Shown: positions 50,018-60,147, counted from the stretch's first letter. The stretch: DNA of 64,000 bases from Sphingomonas sp. UNC305MFCol5.2 (GCF_000712135.1 NZ_JOOE01000001.1:186001-250000), one strand, 5' to 3'. The notes: generated by a model from the letters alone, not told the origin. Numbers and translations: made by a program.

Positions 50018-51430
50018 ATGCTCATGCAATCCCGCGAGGCCGCGTTTGCGCAGGCCGAACCGCGGCGTCCCGCCGCGCCGCTTTACCTGCGGATCTTCGT
50101 CGCCTTGCTCGCGCTGGTGGCGATGGCGGTGCCGGTGCTCCTCGTGTCGAAGACGCAACGCGTCGTCGTGCACAAGCGCCCGCCGGTGGTGATCTCGAAG
50201 CGGGTCGTTCCCAGGCAGGAGCTCCCGCCGGTCGAGCCGATCAAGCTGCAGGAAGTCGCACCCGAGGACGCGCGCGAGATCAATGCCGCGATCCCCTTCT
50301 CGACCTTGCCCAACCCGGCCGCGCGCGCCTTCCACCTTTCGGGCGCCGCCGACAGCCAGGCACGCGCAGTCGATTGCCTCGCCGCGGCGGGCTATTACGA
50401 GGCCGGCGACGATGCCAAAGGGCAGCGCGCGGTCGCGCAGGTGATCATCAATCGCATGCGCCACCCCGCTTTCCCCAAGACGATCTGCGGCGTCGTCTTC
50501 CAGGGGTCGGAGCGCAGCACCGGCTGCCAGTTCACCTTCACCTGCGACGGCGCGATGCTGCGCTATTCGCCGAGCCCTGCCGCCTGGCAGCGCGCGCGCG
50601 ACGTGGCGCGGATGGCGCTGAACGGCTCGGTCTATCGTGCCGTGGGCCACGCCACGCACTATCACACCAATTGGGTGGTGCCCTATTGGAGCGCCAGCCT
50701 CGAGAAGATCACTTCCGTCGACACCCACCTCTTCTTCCGCTGGACCGGCTGGTGGGGCACGCCGCCCGCATTCAACCGCGGCTACGCTGGCGTCGAGCCG
50801 AACATCCCCAAGATGGCGCGCCTGTCGAGCGTCCACCAGGGCGACGAGACCAACCCGCTCGAAGCGGCGCTGCAAGGCGACGGCTCGCTGATCGATCCCG
50901 CGACGATCCCCGACAGCGCGGTGCCTAATCCGGTGGGCGCCGGGCTCGACGCGAACCATTTTCTGGTCGTGCTCGACAAGAAGATGAACGCCGACGCCTT
51001 TGCTGCGCTGGCGATCAAGACGTGCGGCGAGCGACTCTACTGCAAGTTCATGGCGTGGACCGATCCCAAGCTGAAGCCGGCCAAGCTCCCCGCTGCGCCC
51101 GCACAGACCGCGGCGATGTCGTTCAGCTATTTGCGCGATCAGGCGCAGGGTTATGCCAAGGCCCTGTGGAACTGCCAGCAGTTCAAACGCCCCAGCCCGC
51201 TCCAGTGCATGCGCGTCCAGCCGCCGGCACTGGCCCCGGTCGCGGTGGCGCAGCCCGTCGCGGTGGCGACTCCACTCCCTGACGCGAAATCGGCGGTGGC
51301 CGGGCCGCCGCCGCTGGCCGGGGTGCGTCGCAAGACCGATCCGGCACCCACCACCCTCAAGCCGTCGGTGAGCTTCACGCTCGCGGCGCCCAAGGCATCT
51401 CCCACCCCCACGCCCACGCCGAAAAACTAG
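50018..51430 (+). CDS. Cell-wall hydrolase with SleB-type domain
   Basis: The 470-residue protein has an N-terminal transmembrane segment (YLRIFVALLALVAMAVPVLLV, about residues 23-43) and a periplasmic Hydrolase_2 (SleB) domain: DCLAAAGYYEAGDDAKGQRA, IINRMRHPAFPKTICGVVFQG, and THYHTNWVVPYWSASLEKI. SleB-type enzymes cleave peptidoglycan as lytic transglycosylases. A long C-terminal part (after about residue 300) is low-complexity, proline- and alanine-rich, with two cysteine-rich blocks. No operon partner; the upstream gap carries a palindrome. Confidence 0.88.
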   Translation: MLMQSREAAFAQAEPRRPAAPLYLRIFVALLALVAMAVPVLLVSKTQRVVVHKRPPVVISKRVVPRQELPPVEPIKLQEVAPEDAREINAAIPFSTLPNPAARAFHLSGAADSQARAVDCLAAAGYYEAGDDAKGQRAVAQVIINRMRHPAFPKTICGVVFQGSERSTGCQFTFTCDGAMLRYSPSPAAWQRARDVARMALNGSVYRAVGHATHYHTNWVVPYWSASLEKITSVDTHLFFRWTGWWGTPPAFNRGYAGVEPNIPKMARLSSVHQGDETNPLEAALQGDGSLIDPATIPDSAVPNPVGAGLDANHFLVVLDKKMNADAFAALAIKTCGERLYCKFMAWTDPKLKPAKLPAAPAQTAAMSFSYLRDQAQGYAKALWNCQQFKRPSPLQCMRVQPPALAPVAVAQPVAVATPLPDAKSAVAGPPPLAGVRRKTDPAPTTLKPSVSFTLAAPKASPTPTPTPKN

Positions 51431-51431
51431 A

Positions 51432-52856
51432 TCAGGCGCGTGCCATCAGCGCCTGCGCCAGTTCTGCCGCGATCGGCGTGGCGACATCGGCGATATCAGG
51501 TCGGTGCAGGCCCTTTGCCCCCGCTGTGTCGATCGTCACGGTGGCGAGCCCGAGCCGCCGCTGCAGCCAGCTCCGTCGCACCGAGATCGTCTGGATGGCG
51601 GGATAGGGCACGATCCAGTCGCGCTGCGACAACACGCCGCGCGTCACCTGGGCGCTGGTCTCCCGCAGCCCGTAGCGATGGTATCGTCGCTGGAGCAACG
51701 CGAGCCCGACCGGAAGCGGCGCGAGCGCCAGTCCCAGCCACAGCAAAGGGAAGAATGCGCCGGCGACCGCGAAGACCAGGATAACCGGCAGTCCATGCCG
51801 CAACGCCACGCGCAGCACATGCCCGCGCGATACCGGAGTCAGCGCGTCGGCCTCGAAGCGCGGTAGCTCCGCCGCGTCGATCACCTTCGCGATCTCGTCG
51901 TCGCGCGCGAAGGGCGCCATTTCCTGCCGTCCCGAGCTGTCGTCGCTGCCGCCCAGCGTTTGGAATTCGAGGCTCTGCCAGCCGAGCCGCCCGCTGATCG
52001 GCGCGCGGTGGACCAGCGCCAGCTGTACGCGCGCCTTGACGATCACCACTTCGCTTCGCGTCAGCAGTCCGCGCACGCGCCGGAAGCGCCCGTCCTGTGC
52101 GTCGAGCCGGAAGCCGAATTCCTTTGTGACGGTCCGGGCGACGCCTGCGACCACGCCCAGCACGAGCGCCAGTGCGAGAACGGTCAGCCCGGCCGTCACG
52201 GTCAAATGGCTGCGCACTTCGCGTCCGGCGATCCCGACGAGCTCTTTCCAGTCGAACGCGATCACCTGGTCTGCGGTCTGGAGTAACGCGAAGATCGCCG
52301 CGAGCCACACCAGGGAGAAGTTGAACAGTCCATAGAGCAGCACGCGCTCGAGCGGCATCGCGAACAGCGGCTCTGCCTCCGCGACCTCGGGGACGGGTGC
52401 CTCGACCGGCATCGCGACCGATGCGCGGCGCAACGCCAGCCGCAACCGGTGCGCCTCGCGCAGCGTCACGCTGTCGAGCGTGGCCTCGTCCTTGTCGCCG
52501 CCGCCCGTCTCGATCCGCACCAGTGCGAGCCGAAACAGCCGCGCGAGCGGCTTCTGCTCGATCGAGACGTCCTGCACGCGCTCGAGCGGGATCGAGCGCC
52601 GGCTGCGATGGAGCACGCCGCTTTCGATCACGAACTCGTCGTCGGTCAGGCGATAGGTCAGATGCCACCAGCCCAGCCAGGTGAAGAACGCCATCGCCGC
52701 GATGCCGGCGAACGTCAGCAGCACGACCCTGCCGATCCCGAACTCGCCGCCGAACGCGAGCATCGCCGGCAAAGCGAGAAGCGTCGACGGCGCCGATTTG
52801 ACCAGGCCGATGGCAATCGTGCCTGGATGCACCCGGTGCGGCGTATCGTCGCTCAC
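51432..52856 (-). CDS. PH-domain (YdbT-like) membrane protein
   Basis: This 474-residue protein has about six transmembrane helices and repeated bacterial PH (bPH2) domains, with YRLTDDEFVIESGVLHRSRRSIPLERVQDVSIEQ (given here as a family pattern: T....I..G...R....IPL.RVQ.V) and a second copy near YGLRETSAQVTRGVLSQRDW and IPYPAIQTISVRRSWLQR. Homologues in Bacillus are YdbT/YdbS pairs. The GTG start at 52856 overlaps the upstream gene's stop (GTGA), fixing the start. Confidence 0.82.
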   Translation of the reverse strand: MSDDTPHRVHPGTIAIGLVKSAPSTLLALPAMLAFGGEFGIGRVVLLTFAGIAAMAFFTWLGWWHLTYRLTDDEFVIESGVLHRSRRSIPLERVQDVSIEQKPLARLFRLALVRIETGGGDKDEATLDSVTLREAHRLRLALRRASVAMPVEAPVPEVAEAEPLFAMPLERVLLYGLFNFSLVWLAAIFALLQTADQVIAFDWKELVGIAGREVRSHLTVTAGLTVLALALVLGVVAGVARTVTKEFGFRLDAQDGRFRRVRGLLTRSEVVIVKARVQLALVHRAPISGRLGWQSLEFQTLGGSDDSSGRQEMAPFARDDEIAKVIDAAELPRFEADALTPVSRGHVLRVALRHGLPVILVFAVAGAFFPLLWLGLALAPLPVGLALLQRRYHRYGLRETSAQVTRGVLSQRDWIVPYPAIQTISVRRSWLQRRLGLATVTIDTAGAKGLHRPDIADVATPIAAELAQALMARA

Positions 52857-53329
52857 GCAGCGCTGCCGATCCGTTCGCGGATGGCGTCGCGCACTTCCTC
52901 GGCAGTGGCGCGGCTGATGCCGGGCAGCGTGACCACGGTCTGATCGGTGCCGGCGGTGTGCAGCATCAGCCGCGCCACGCCGAAGCTGCGTTCGAAGGGA
53001 CCCTGTGCAACGTCGATATGCTGGACGCGCGTCACGGGCACGATCGTATGCACGCGCGTCCACCAGCCATGCGCGACATGGAGTTCGCGCCCGGTAAAGG
53101 CATAGCCCCAATGCCGCCATCGCCGCGGCGGCGCGATGACTGCCAGCCAGATGCCGATGAGGATCGCTGCACCCGCAATCGCCCCGTGCAGCGGGAGCCT
53201 GTCCGCCAACGCCACTTCGGCGATGATCGCGGGCACGATCAGCCCGAGCGCCATCACCGCGCCTTGTGCGCGCATGACGTTCATTTGGCCGCGTTCGATG
53301 GGCTGCAGAGGCACGATGGTCAGGCTCAT
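52853..53329 (-). CDS. PH-domain (YdbS-like) membrane protein
   Basis: The 158-residue protein has two transmembrane helices (about 22-42 and 50-66) followed by a bPH2 domain with YAFTGRELHVAHGWWTRVHT and VPVTRVQHIDVAQGPFERSF. It is the YdbS-like member of the pair; the two are coupled by a GTGA overlap. Function is unknown, perhaps related to envelope stress. Confidence 0.82.
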   Translation of the reverse strand: MSLTIVPLQPIERGQMNVMRAQGAVMALGLIVPAIIAEVALADRLPLHGAIAGAAILIGIWLAVIAPPRRWRHWGYAFTGRELHVAHGWWTRVHTIVPVTRVQHIDVAQGPFERSFGVARLMLHTAGTDQTVVTLPGISRATAEEVRDAIRERIGSAA

Positions 53330-53370
53330 CGCCCGACCATGCTATGCCCGTGCCCGGCGCTCAAGCGGCT

Positions 53371-55173
53371 TCACGCCGCGCGGAACATCTCCGGGTCGAG
53401 CGCCATCACTGCGTCGCTGCCGCTCTCGACCTTGCGCCGAAGCGCGCCGGCATCGGGCAGGAAGCGCTCGGCATAGAAGCGCGCAGTGACCAATTTGGCT
53501 TCGAGGAACTTCGCATTCTCGCCGCCGGCCGCCAGCGCTTCTGCCGCCGCCTTGGCCATGCGTAGCCACATCAGGCCCAGCGCGACTGTCCCGGTGAGCT
53601 GCATGTACGGATAAGCGCCCGCGCCGACATGGTTCGGGTTCTGGAAGCCGTTCGCCGCCAGCCACATCGTCGCGCCCTGGAGATGGCCGAGTGCCTTCTC
53701 CAGCGCCTCAGCGAAGCCCTTGAGCTTCTCGTCGCCCTTTGCCGCGGCGATTTCCTCGCTCACCAGCCTGAAGAACGCCTGCACCGCACGCCCGCCGTTC
53801 ATCGCAAGCTTGCGGCCGACCAGATCCATCGCCTGCACGCCGTTGGTGCCTTCGTAGATCATCGAGATGCGGGCATCGCGGACATACTGCTCCATACCCC
53901 ATTCGGCGATGTAGCCGTGCCCGCCATAGACCTGCTGCGCATCCGTCGCGACCTTGTAGCCGATATCGGTGCCGACGCCCTTGATCACCGGCGTGAGCAG
54001 CCCGACCAGGTCGGCGGCGAGCTGGCGCTCCTCCTCGGTTGCCGCGGCGTGTTCGAGATCGACCTGCAATGCGCCCCACAGGCAGAGCGCACGCAGCCCC
54101 TCGGTCTGCGCCTTGGCCTCCATCAGCATGCGGCGGACATCGGGATGGACGAATAGGGTGTCCGCCTTCTCGTTGGGCTCGGCAGGCCCCGTCAGCGCAC
54201 GGCCCTGCCGGCGGTCCTCGGCATATTGCACGGCGTTTTGATAGGCGGTCTCGCCGACGCCGAGCCCTTGCAGGCCCACGCCGAGACGCGCCGCGTTCAT
54301 CATGATGAACATCGCGGCGAGGCCCTTCATCTCCTCGCCGACCAGCCAGCCCTTGGCGCCGTCATAGTTCATCACGCAGGTGGAGTTGCCGTGGATACCC
54401 ATCTTGTGCTCGATCGAGCCGCAGGTCACTGCGTTACGCTCGCCCAGCGAGCCGTCGTCGCCGACCATGAACTTGGGCACCACGAACAGCGAGATGCCCT
54501 TGGTGCTCTCAGGCGCGCCTGGCGTCTTGGCGAGGACGAGGTGGATGATGTTGCTCGTCAGGTCGTGCTCGCCCGACGAGATGAAGATCTTGGTGCCGGT
54601 GATGCTGTAGCTGCCGTCGGCATTGGGTTCGGCGCGGGTGCGGATCAGCCCGAGATCGGTGCCGCATTGCGGTTCGGTGAGGTTCATCGTGCCGCCCCAC
54701 TCGCCCGACACCATTTTCGGAACGTACTTGGCCTTCTGCTCGTCCGAGCCCTTGACCAGCAGCGCCGCGATCGCGCCGTGGGTGAGCCCCGGATACATGG
54801 CGAAGGCCATGTTGGCGGAGATCATATATTCCTGGAACGCAGTCGAAACGACGTGCGGCATCTCCTGCCCGCCGAACTGCTCGGGCGCGCTCAGCGTGCC
54901 CCAGCCGCTCTCGACGAACGCGTTATAGGCTTCCTTGAAACCATCCGGCGTCGTGACACTGCCGTCATCGTGGCGCGTGCAGCCCTGCTGGTCGCCCGAA
55001 TAGTTGATCGGGAACAGCACTTCAGCGACGAACTGGCCGCCTTGCTCCAGCACTGCCTCGACCACATCGGGCGTCGCATTCTGGAAGCCGGGCAAATTGG
55101 CGTAGCGCTCGAGCCCGATCACCGAGTCCAGGATGAAGCGCGTATCGCGCACGGGCGGCGTATATTGCGGCAT
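53371..55173 (-). CDS. Acyl-CoA dehydrogenase (long form)
   Basis: The 600-residue flavoprotein is of the long acyl-CoA dehydrogenase group (with a C-terminal extension; includes DmdC-like enzymes). Signatures are [34 protein letters not shown], and the C-terminal [26 protein letters not shown]-linked oxidation of an acyl-CoA in beta-oxidation is expected; the substrate length is not decidable. It starts 10 bases after the MerR gene's stop, implying co-regulation. Confidence 0.93.
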   Translation of the reverse strand: MPQYTPPVRDTRFILDSVIGLERYANLPGFQNATPDVVEAVLEQGGQFVAEVLFPINYSGDQQGCTRHDDGSVTTPDGFKEAYNAFVESGWGTLSAPEQFGGQEMPHVVSTAFQEYMISANMAFAMYPGLTHGAIAALLVKGSDEQKAKYVPKMVSGEWGGTMNLTEPQCGTDLGLIRTRAEPNADGSYSITGTKIFISSGEHDLTSNIIHLVLAKTPGAPESTKGISLFVVPKFMVGDDGSLGERNAVTCGSIEHKMGIHGNSTCVMNYDGAKGWLVGEEMKGLAAMFIMMNAARLGVGLQGLGVGETAYQNAVQYAEDRRQGRALTGPAEPNEKADTLFVHPDVRRMLMEAKAQTEGLRALCLWGALQVDLEHAAATEEERQLAADLVGLLTPVIKGVGTDIGYKVATDAQQVYGGHGYIAEWGMEQYVRDARISMIYEGTNGVQAMDLVGRKLAMNGGRAVQAFFRLVSEEIAAAKGDEKLKGFAEALEKALGHLQGATMWLAANGFQNPNHVGAGAYPYMQLTGTVALGLMWLRMAKAAAEALAAGGENAKFLEAKLVTARFYAERFLPDAGALRRKVESGSDAVMALDPEMFRAA

Positions 55174-55183
55174 TTCAGGTTCC

Positions 55184-55609
55184 TCAGTGGCTGTCGCTGC
55201 TTGTAAGCAGTTCGACGAATTGCTGGAGCTCGGCGATGTGTGCGTCGATGTCGCGCTTCTGGTTTTCGAGCAGGTCGATGCGGTCGCGGCAGCGCGCGAG
55301 CGTCACTTGCTTCTGGATGCGGCGGCCGTCGCCGACATCGTAGAGATCGATCATCTCCTTGATCTCGGCAAGGCTGAACCCGACACGCTTGCCGCGCAGG
55401 ATCCAGGCGAGTCGCGCGCGATCGGCATGCGAATAGATGCGCTGGGTTCCGCGCCGCTCGGGCGCGATAAGTCCCTCGTCTTCGTAGAAGCGCAGCGCTC
55501 GCGGAGTCACGCTGAACTCAGCGCACAAATCGGAAATGGAGAAGGCGTCCTGTTCGGGACGCGGCTCGATCGGCGCCAGGGCCTCGATCGGAAAGGCGGC
55601 AGCGGGCAT
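55184..55609 (-). CDS. MerR-family transcriptional regulator
   Basis: The 141-residue protein has a MerR-type winged helix: [32 protein letters not shown] with [34 protein letters not shown], and a coiled-coil C-terminus ([22 protein letters not shown]). It lacks the metal-binding cysteines of metal sensors and has the layout of regulators of fatty-acid or branched-chain acid catabolism (LiuR-like). It precedes the acyl-CoA dehydrogenase gene, its likely target. Confidence 0.85.
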   Translation of the reverse strand: MPAAAFPIEALAPIEPRPEQDAFSISDLCAEFSVTPRALRFYEDEGLIAPERRGTQRIYSHADRARLAWILRGKRVGFSLAEIKEMIDLYDVGDGRRIQKQVTLARCRDRIDLLENQKRDIDAHIAELQQFVELLTSSDSH

Positions 55610-55648
55610 GCCCGCTCTATGCTTTACCTTTACGTGAACGTCAAGCGA

Positions 55649-56623
55649 TCAGCGCGGCGCCAACCGTGCGATCAGCCCCGACATCTCGAACACCGTGGCG
55701 CCCGCGTCGAGCGACAGCCCGGTCGCGGCCCCGGCCAGTTCGCGCGCCTCGGCATAGGCGTCGAGCGCAGTGCGCAGCCCCTCGCCCGATCGCTTCCGCG
55801 CACGCTCGGCGATGAAGCTCGGCGAGCGGTGCAGGAATGCCTCGTAACGCGGCTGCGCGGCTTTCGCCCCGAGCAGCTTGGCGAGCCGCGAGCGCACTGT
55901 GTTGGACGGGTCCCCGGTCTCGGCAAGCGCCGCCATGTCGCCCTCCAGTGCGGCGAGATCGAGCCCGGCAAAGCCCAGCGCCCGGCCCGGCGAGCCTTCG
56001 CCGGCCCGCACCAGCGCCTCGATCTCACTTGCGCTGGCATCGGTAAGTTCGGACCGCAGGATCGCTGCAACCTGTTCGGACGGCAGCGGCTCGAACCGCA
56101 GCAACCGGCAGCGCGAGCGGATCGTCGGCAACAACTGACCCGGCGCGTGGCTCACCAGCAGGAAAATCGTCCCCGCCGGCGGTTCCTCGAGATTCTTGAG
56201 CAGCGCATTGGCCCCGCCGCGTTCGAGATCGTCGATCGAGTCGATGACGACGACACGACGATTGCTGAGCGACGGCTTGGTCGCGAACAAAGGCTGCAGG
56301 CTGCGCACCTGCGCGATGGTGATCGATCGCGCGAGCGCCTCGTCGGGTTTGGCTGCATCCTTGGGCAGTCGCACAAGCTCGCGGTAATCCGGATGCGCGC
56401 CCGCGGCGATCAGGTGCGCGGTCTGGCTGGTTTCGGGAACTTCCCAGCCGGGACTGAGCTTTTGCGGCTCGCTGGCTTCGGCGAGCATCCGCGCCGCGGC
56501 GATGCGCGCGAACGCCCCCTTCCCAACGCCTTCGGGGCCGGCGATCAGCCAGGCATGATGCAGCGCGCCGCTGGCCATCGCAGCGGCGAGTGCATCACGC
56601 GCGGATTCGTTGCCGATGAGCAT
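55649..56623 (-). CDS. holB: DNA polymerase III delta' subunit
   Basis: This 324-residue clamp-loader subunit has the AAA+ fold with HHAWLIAGPEGVGKGAFARIAA (P-loop), VVVIDSIDDLERGGANALLKNLEEPP (Walker B and sensor) and PTIRSRCRLLRFEPL. It loads the beta clamp together with the tau and delta subunits. The ATG at 56623 (MLIGNESARDAL) was preferred. In many alphaproteobacteria tmk lies between dacC and holB; here there is no tmk in the 68-base gap. Confidence 0.93.
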   Translation of the reverse strand: MLIGNESARDALAAAMASGALHHAWLIAGPEGVGKGAFARIAAARMLAEASEPQKLSPGWEVPETSQTAHLIAAGAHPDYRELVRLPKDAAKPDEALARSITIAQVRSLQPLFATKPSLSNRRVVVIDSIDDLERGGANALLKNLEEPPAGTIFLLVSHAPGQLLPTIRSRCRLLRFEPLPSEQVAAILRSELTDASASEIEALVRAGEGSPGRALGFAGLDLAALEGDMAALAETGDPSNTVRSRLAKLLGAKAAQPRYEAFLHRSPSFIAERARKRSGEGLRTALDAYAEARELAGAATGLSLDAGATVFEMSGLIARLAPR

Positions 56624-56646
56624 GGGGGATTTAGACACCAATCGTC

Positions 56647-56666
56647 ATCCCGGCGAAAGCCGGGAT
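56647..56666. repeat. Short hairpin of a dispersed repeat type
   Basis: ATCCCGGC and GCCGGGAT are perfect arms around GAAA, in the 68-base gap between the carboxypeptidase gene and holB. The CGTCATCCCGGCGAAAGCCGG wording is found as a scattered repeat in many alphaproteobacterial genomes. Confidence 0.55.
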
Positions 56667-56691
56667 CTCGTGCCACGGGCGCTTGCGGCAT

Positions 56692-57852
56692 TTAGCCGAA
56701 GAACGAAGTCAGCCCCAGCCAAACCCGCCGGAAGAACCCCGCCTCGCCGACATTCGCCTCCGCCACCAGCGGCAGCGTCTGGGTGGGCATGCCGGGGGTC
56801 TCGACGATCAGATCGGCGATATGATCGCCTGCCTTGATCGGCGCCTTGACCGGACCGAGATAGACCAGCTTGCCGGTCATCTTGGGCGAAGTGCCCGCCG
56901 GTATGGTCGCGTTGAGATCGCGCGGCGCGACGACGCCGACGCTGCCCGATCCCCCGCCCTGCACTTCGACTTCGCCGATCCTTTTGCCCTTCGACGCGAT
57001 CGGCTGCGGGCTCCATGCGCGGAAGCCCCATTGCATGAAGCGCACCGATTCCTCGGCGCGGTTGCCATAAGTGTTCAGCCCGGCGACGACCATCACCAGA
57101 CGGCGGCCATTCTGCTCGGCCGATCCCGTGAAGCCATAGCCCGCCTCGTCGGTGTGCCCGGTCTTGAGCCCGTCGGCGCCCTGGACACGGCCCAGCAGCG
57201 GATCGCGATTACCCTGCGTGATCGCCTCACCGGCGCCCAGCGTCTTGCCCCAGGTATAGGAAGTGCGGCTGTAGAACTGCTTGTAGAGCTGCGGATGGTC
57301 CTGGATCGTCGCCTTGGCGAGATGCGCGAGATCGCGCGCAGTCACGAAGGTGCGCCCTTCGTCCGGCCAGCCGTTGGAGGTGCCGAACTGGCTGTTGGTG
57401 AGGCCCAGCTTCTTCGCCTGCTGGTTCATCAGATTGACGAACGCCTCTTCGGTGCCCGCGATCTTCTCCGCAAGCACGACACAAGCGTCGTTGCCCGACA
57501 GCGTGACGATGCCGTTGAGTAGATCCTCGACGCGCGGCGTCTCGCCGACCGCGAGGAACATGGTCGAGCCCTGCGAATGCCACTTCTTCCACGTCTCGGG
57601 GCGGACTTCGGCAGTGTCGCTGAGCTTGAGCTTGCCCTGCTTGATCAGATCGAACGCGACATAGACCGTCATCATCTTCGCCATCGACGCGGGCGGGATG
57701 CGGCGATCGGCGTCCTTGGCATAGAGCACCGCGCCCGAGGACAGGTCCTCCATATAGGCGATCGGCGCCGGCGTATCGAAGGGCGGCGTCTGCGCGGTGG
57801 TGGGATAAGCGACGGCGAGGGCCAGGATCGAGGCGGCGAAAAGCTTGTTCAT
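56692..57852 (-). CDS. D-alanyl-D-alanine carboxypeptidase (PBP5/6 type)
   Basis: The 386-residue exported enzyme trims peptidoglycan pentapeptides. The three penicillin-binding motifs are present: SMAK (residues 56-59), SGN (119-121) and KTG in ADGLKTGHTDEAG. A signal peptide ends TTAQ. A C-terminal PBP5-like domain (about residues 285-370) and a final amphipathic helix (GFFRRVWLGLTSFF) for membrane attachment follow. It lies in a run with the RlpA-like and MltB-like genes on the same strand. Confidence 0.95.
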   Translation of the reverse strand: MNKLFAASILALAVAYPTTAQTPPFDTPAPIAYMEDLSSGAVLYAKDADRRIPPASMAKMMTVYVAFDLIKQGKLKLSDTAEVRPETWKKWHSQGSTMFLAVGETPRVEDLLNGIVTLSGNDACVVLAEKIAGTEEAFVNLMNQQAKKLGLTNSQFGTSNGWPDEGRTFVTARDLAHLAKATIQDHPQLYKQFYSRTSYTWGKTLGAGEAITQGNRDPLLGRVQGADGLKTGHTDEAGYGFTGSAEQNGRRLVMVVAGLNTYGNRAEESVRFMQWGFRAWSPQPIASKGKRIGEVEVQGGGSGSVGVVAPRDLNATIPAGTSPKMTGKLVYLGPVKAPIKAGDHIADLIVETPGMPTQTLPLVAEANVGEAGFFRRVWLGLTSFFG

Positions 57853-57875
57853 CGGTGTCCGGGTCCCCGGGTTAC

Positions 57876-58871
57876 TCAGTTGACGGCGATCACGCGCGCG
57901 TCCCCATAACCCGCGCGTGCGGCCCCGGCCCGCGCAGCATCCGCCTCCCGCTGTGTCGCAAAGGGGCCGAGCTGCACGCGATGGAGCCCTCCGCCCTGCT
58001 TTACGAAGCCGCCCATCCTCTGTGCAAGCGATTGCGCATTCCTGGCGTTAGAAAGTGCGGCGACCTGAACGTAAAAGCCGCGGCCCGATGGCGGACGCGC
58101 GGGGCGCGGCGCCGGCGCGGGGCGCGATACGGCCGGACGTGGCGGCGCGGCGGGCCTGACCGTCGCCGGTGCGGGCGCGGCCGCAATCTGCGGCGCGCCC
58201 AGATGCTTGCGCAGCGCATTGAGCAGGATCGGCGGCGTATCCGGTCGTGCCGCCGCCGGGCGGCCCGAGCGGAGCGCGAGCAGGTCACCCGGACCGGCGG
58301 CGACTTTCCGCACGCGCACGGCGATCGGCCCCGCGCCGTCATGGCCGAGCGCGCGGGCAGCGCCGGTCGAGAGGTCGATCGGACCGCGCGTTCCGGGCGC
58401 CATCGCCCCGGTGATCAGCACCACGATGGTCTTGCCGTTCTCGAGCGAAGTCACTTCGACGAGCGTATCCGGCGCGAGCGAGGCATGAAGTCCGGTGATG
58501 GCCGCATCCTCGAACCCGATGCCGGCGTAGCCGACTTCGTCGTAACGCTGCTCGCCCGGAGTTCGCTGCGATGAGCCGCGCGGTCCCGTGGCGTTCGCGG
58601 TCGGGTCGGCATAGCTGTCCTGCGCGGGCGGCGGCGGCGCATAGTCGATGCGCGGGTTGGACGTGGCGGCGCCCGGAACCGCATAGCTCGCGCCCGGCGC
58701 GGCCTGCCCGTCGGGAACGACGGCGAACGCAGCTGCCAGAGGCATGGGCTGCCCCCAGCTCTGCGCGGCAATCGAGCCGGCAAGCTCGGGTCCGACATTG
58801 GCATGGCTCCGGCCCCCGCCGAATCCGGCGAGGAGGAGAAGAGCAGCGACTGCGCTAGCGTTCGACTTCAT
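57876..58871 (-). CDS. SPOR-domain protein with degenerate RlpA-like fold
   Basis: The 331-residue exported protein has a SPOR domain at its C-terminus (GRGFYVQVAALSNARNAQSLA ... HRVQLGPFATQREADAA), which binds denuded glycans at the division septum. The middle region (about 110-195) resembles an RlpA double-psi barrel (LVEVTSLENGKTIVVLI, GPIDLSTGAARALG), but the catalytic DRGPF-type aspartate and the HKTLP histidine of RlpA are missing. A proline/alanine linker joins the two. It overlaps the MltB-like gene's stop by 17 bases. Confidence 0.78.
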   Translation of the reverse strand: MKSNASAVAALLLLAGFGGGRSHANVGPELAGSIAAQSWGQPMPLAAAFAVVPDGQAAPGASYAVPGAATSNPRIDYAPPPPAQDSYADPTANATGPRGSSQRTPGEQRYDEVGYAGIGFEDAAITGLHASLAPDTLVEVTSLENGKTIVVLITGAMAPGTRGPIDLSTGAARALGHDGAGPIAVRVRKVAAGPGDLLALRSGRPAAARPDTPPILLNALRKHLGAPQIAAAPAPATVRPAAPPRPAVSRPAPAPRPARPPSGRGFYVQVAALSNARNAQSLAQRMGGFVKQGGGLHRVQLGPFATQREADAARAGAARAGYGDARVIAVN

Positions 58872-59901
58872 CGGCGAGCAGGCCTACCGACAAAGCGTAA
58901 AAATTCGAGCAATTATAGTCGAGGATCACGCGATAATTGCCGGTGAGCAGATAGGCGGTCTTTCCAGGGCCGTCGGGCTCGAGCAACGTCGCCTGGACAT
59001 TGTCTGCGGGCCAGCCCTTGCCTTGCTGCGTCAGCCCGAGCGCGCGCCACTCGCTTATCGTCTTCCAGCGGCTGTGGCGCTCGTGCACGCGCGGACAGCG
59101 TGGTGCGGTAGTGCGTCCCGCGATCGCCGCCCGATTGAACCCGTCCGGCACACGCACTGCAACACCCCAGGGCTGCCCCGGGCGCCAGCCGGCATTGACG
59201 AAGTAATTGGCGATCGACGCCAGCGTGTCCGCCTCGCTGCTCCAGATATCGGCAAGCCCGTCCCCGTCGCCATCCACGGCGAGCCGCAGATAGACGCTCG
59301 GCAGGAATTGCGGCCCGCCGAACGCGCCTGCCCAGCTCCCGACCAGTTTCTCGCGGGGAACGCCGCGATCGATCATCTTGAGCGTCGCGATGAACTCTTC
59401 GGCGAACAATGCACGCCGCCTGCCCTCATAAGCGAGCGAAGCCAATGCGCGCGGCAAATCGAATCCGCCCATCACGCGCCCGTAGTTGGTCTCGTGCCCC
59501 CAGATCGCGACCATGATCGATTCGGGAACGCCGGTTTCGCGCTCGATCCGCGCGAGCCGCGGGCGCTGCCGCTGATAGGCGCTGCGACCCTGCCCGATCC
59601 GCGCCGCGTCGACATGCTGGCGGCGATAGGGCTCGAACGGAGAGATCGGCGCATTGGGCCGGGTTTCCGGCTGCTGCCGGTCGAGCTCGACGACGCGGGC
59701 ATTATAAGTGAGCGTCGGAATGACCCGGTCGACGGTGCGCCGGCTCACGCCTTCGGCCATCGCCTGGCGTGCGAGCGTCTGGAGATAGGCCTGGAAGCCG
59801 CTTTCGTCCTGCGCGATCGCCGGCGCGGCCGCCGGGGTCGCCAATACCACGGCAACGGCCAGAGCCGCCACCTTCCCGAGCATCGTACGCAAAGCCAACA
59901 T
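58855..59901 (-). CDS. Lytic murein transglycosylase, MltB type
   Basis: This 348-residue exported enzyme cleaves peptidoglycan glycan strands. The catalytic glutamate is in VAIWGHETNYGRVMGGFD, with GSWAGAFGGPQFLPSVY and DGDGDGLADIWSSEADTLASI as further MltB signatures. A signal peptide (MLALRTMLGKVAALAVAVVL) precedes the mature start. The start at 59901 was preferred; a second in-frame ATG is at 59883. It is the first of the three-gene cell-wall block. Confidence 0.9.
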   Translation of the reverse strand: MLALRTMLGKVAALAVAVVLATPAAAPAIAQDESGFQAYLQTLARQAMAEGVSRRTVDRVIPTLTYNARVVELDRQQPETRPNAPISPFEPYRRQHVDAARIGQGRSAYQRQRPRLARIERETGVPESIMVAIWGHETNYGRVMGGFDLPRALASLAYEGRRRALFAEEFIATLKMIDRGVPREKLVGSWAGAFGGPQFLPSVYLRLAVDGDGDGLADIWSSEADTLASIANYFVNAGWRPGQPWGVAVRVPDGFNRAAIAGRTTAPRCPRVHERHSRWKTISEWRALGLTQQGKGWPADNVQATLLEPDGPGKTAYLLTGNYRVILDYNCSNFYALSVGLLADEVER

Positions 59902-60007
59902 ATGGGTTTTGTGCCACAGCAAACCGCAGGCATGAAGCCCCTCAAGTCGGCAACCGAGCAAGATTTTGTGGCGCGCCGCCGCGGAGCGCGATAGCGGGGG
60001 CGGCAGC

Positions 60008-60097
<90 letters not shown>

Positions 60098-60147
60098 AAG
60101 GCCGCCGTACAATGGGATTGGTCAGGCCAATTCCAACTGCGATATCT

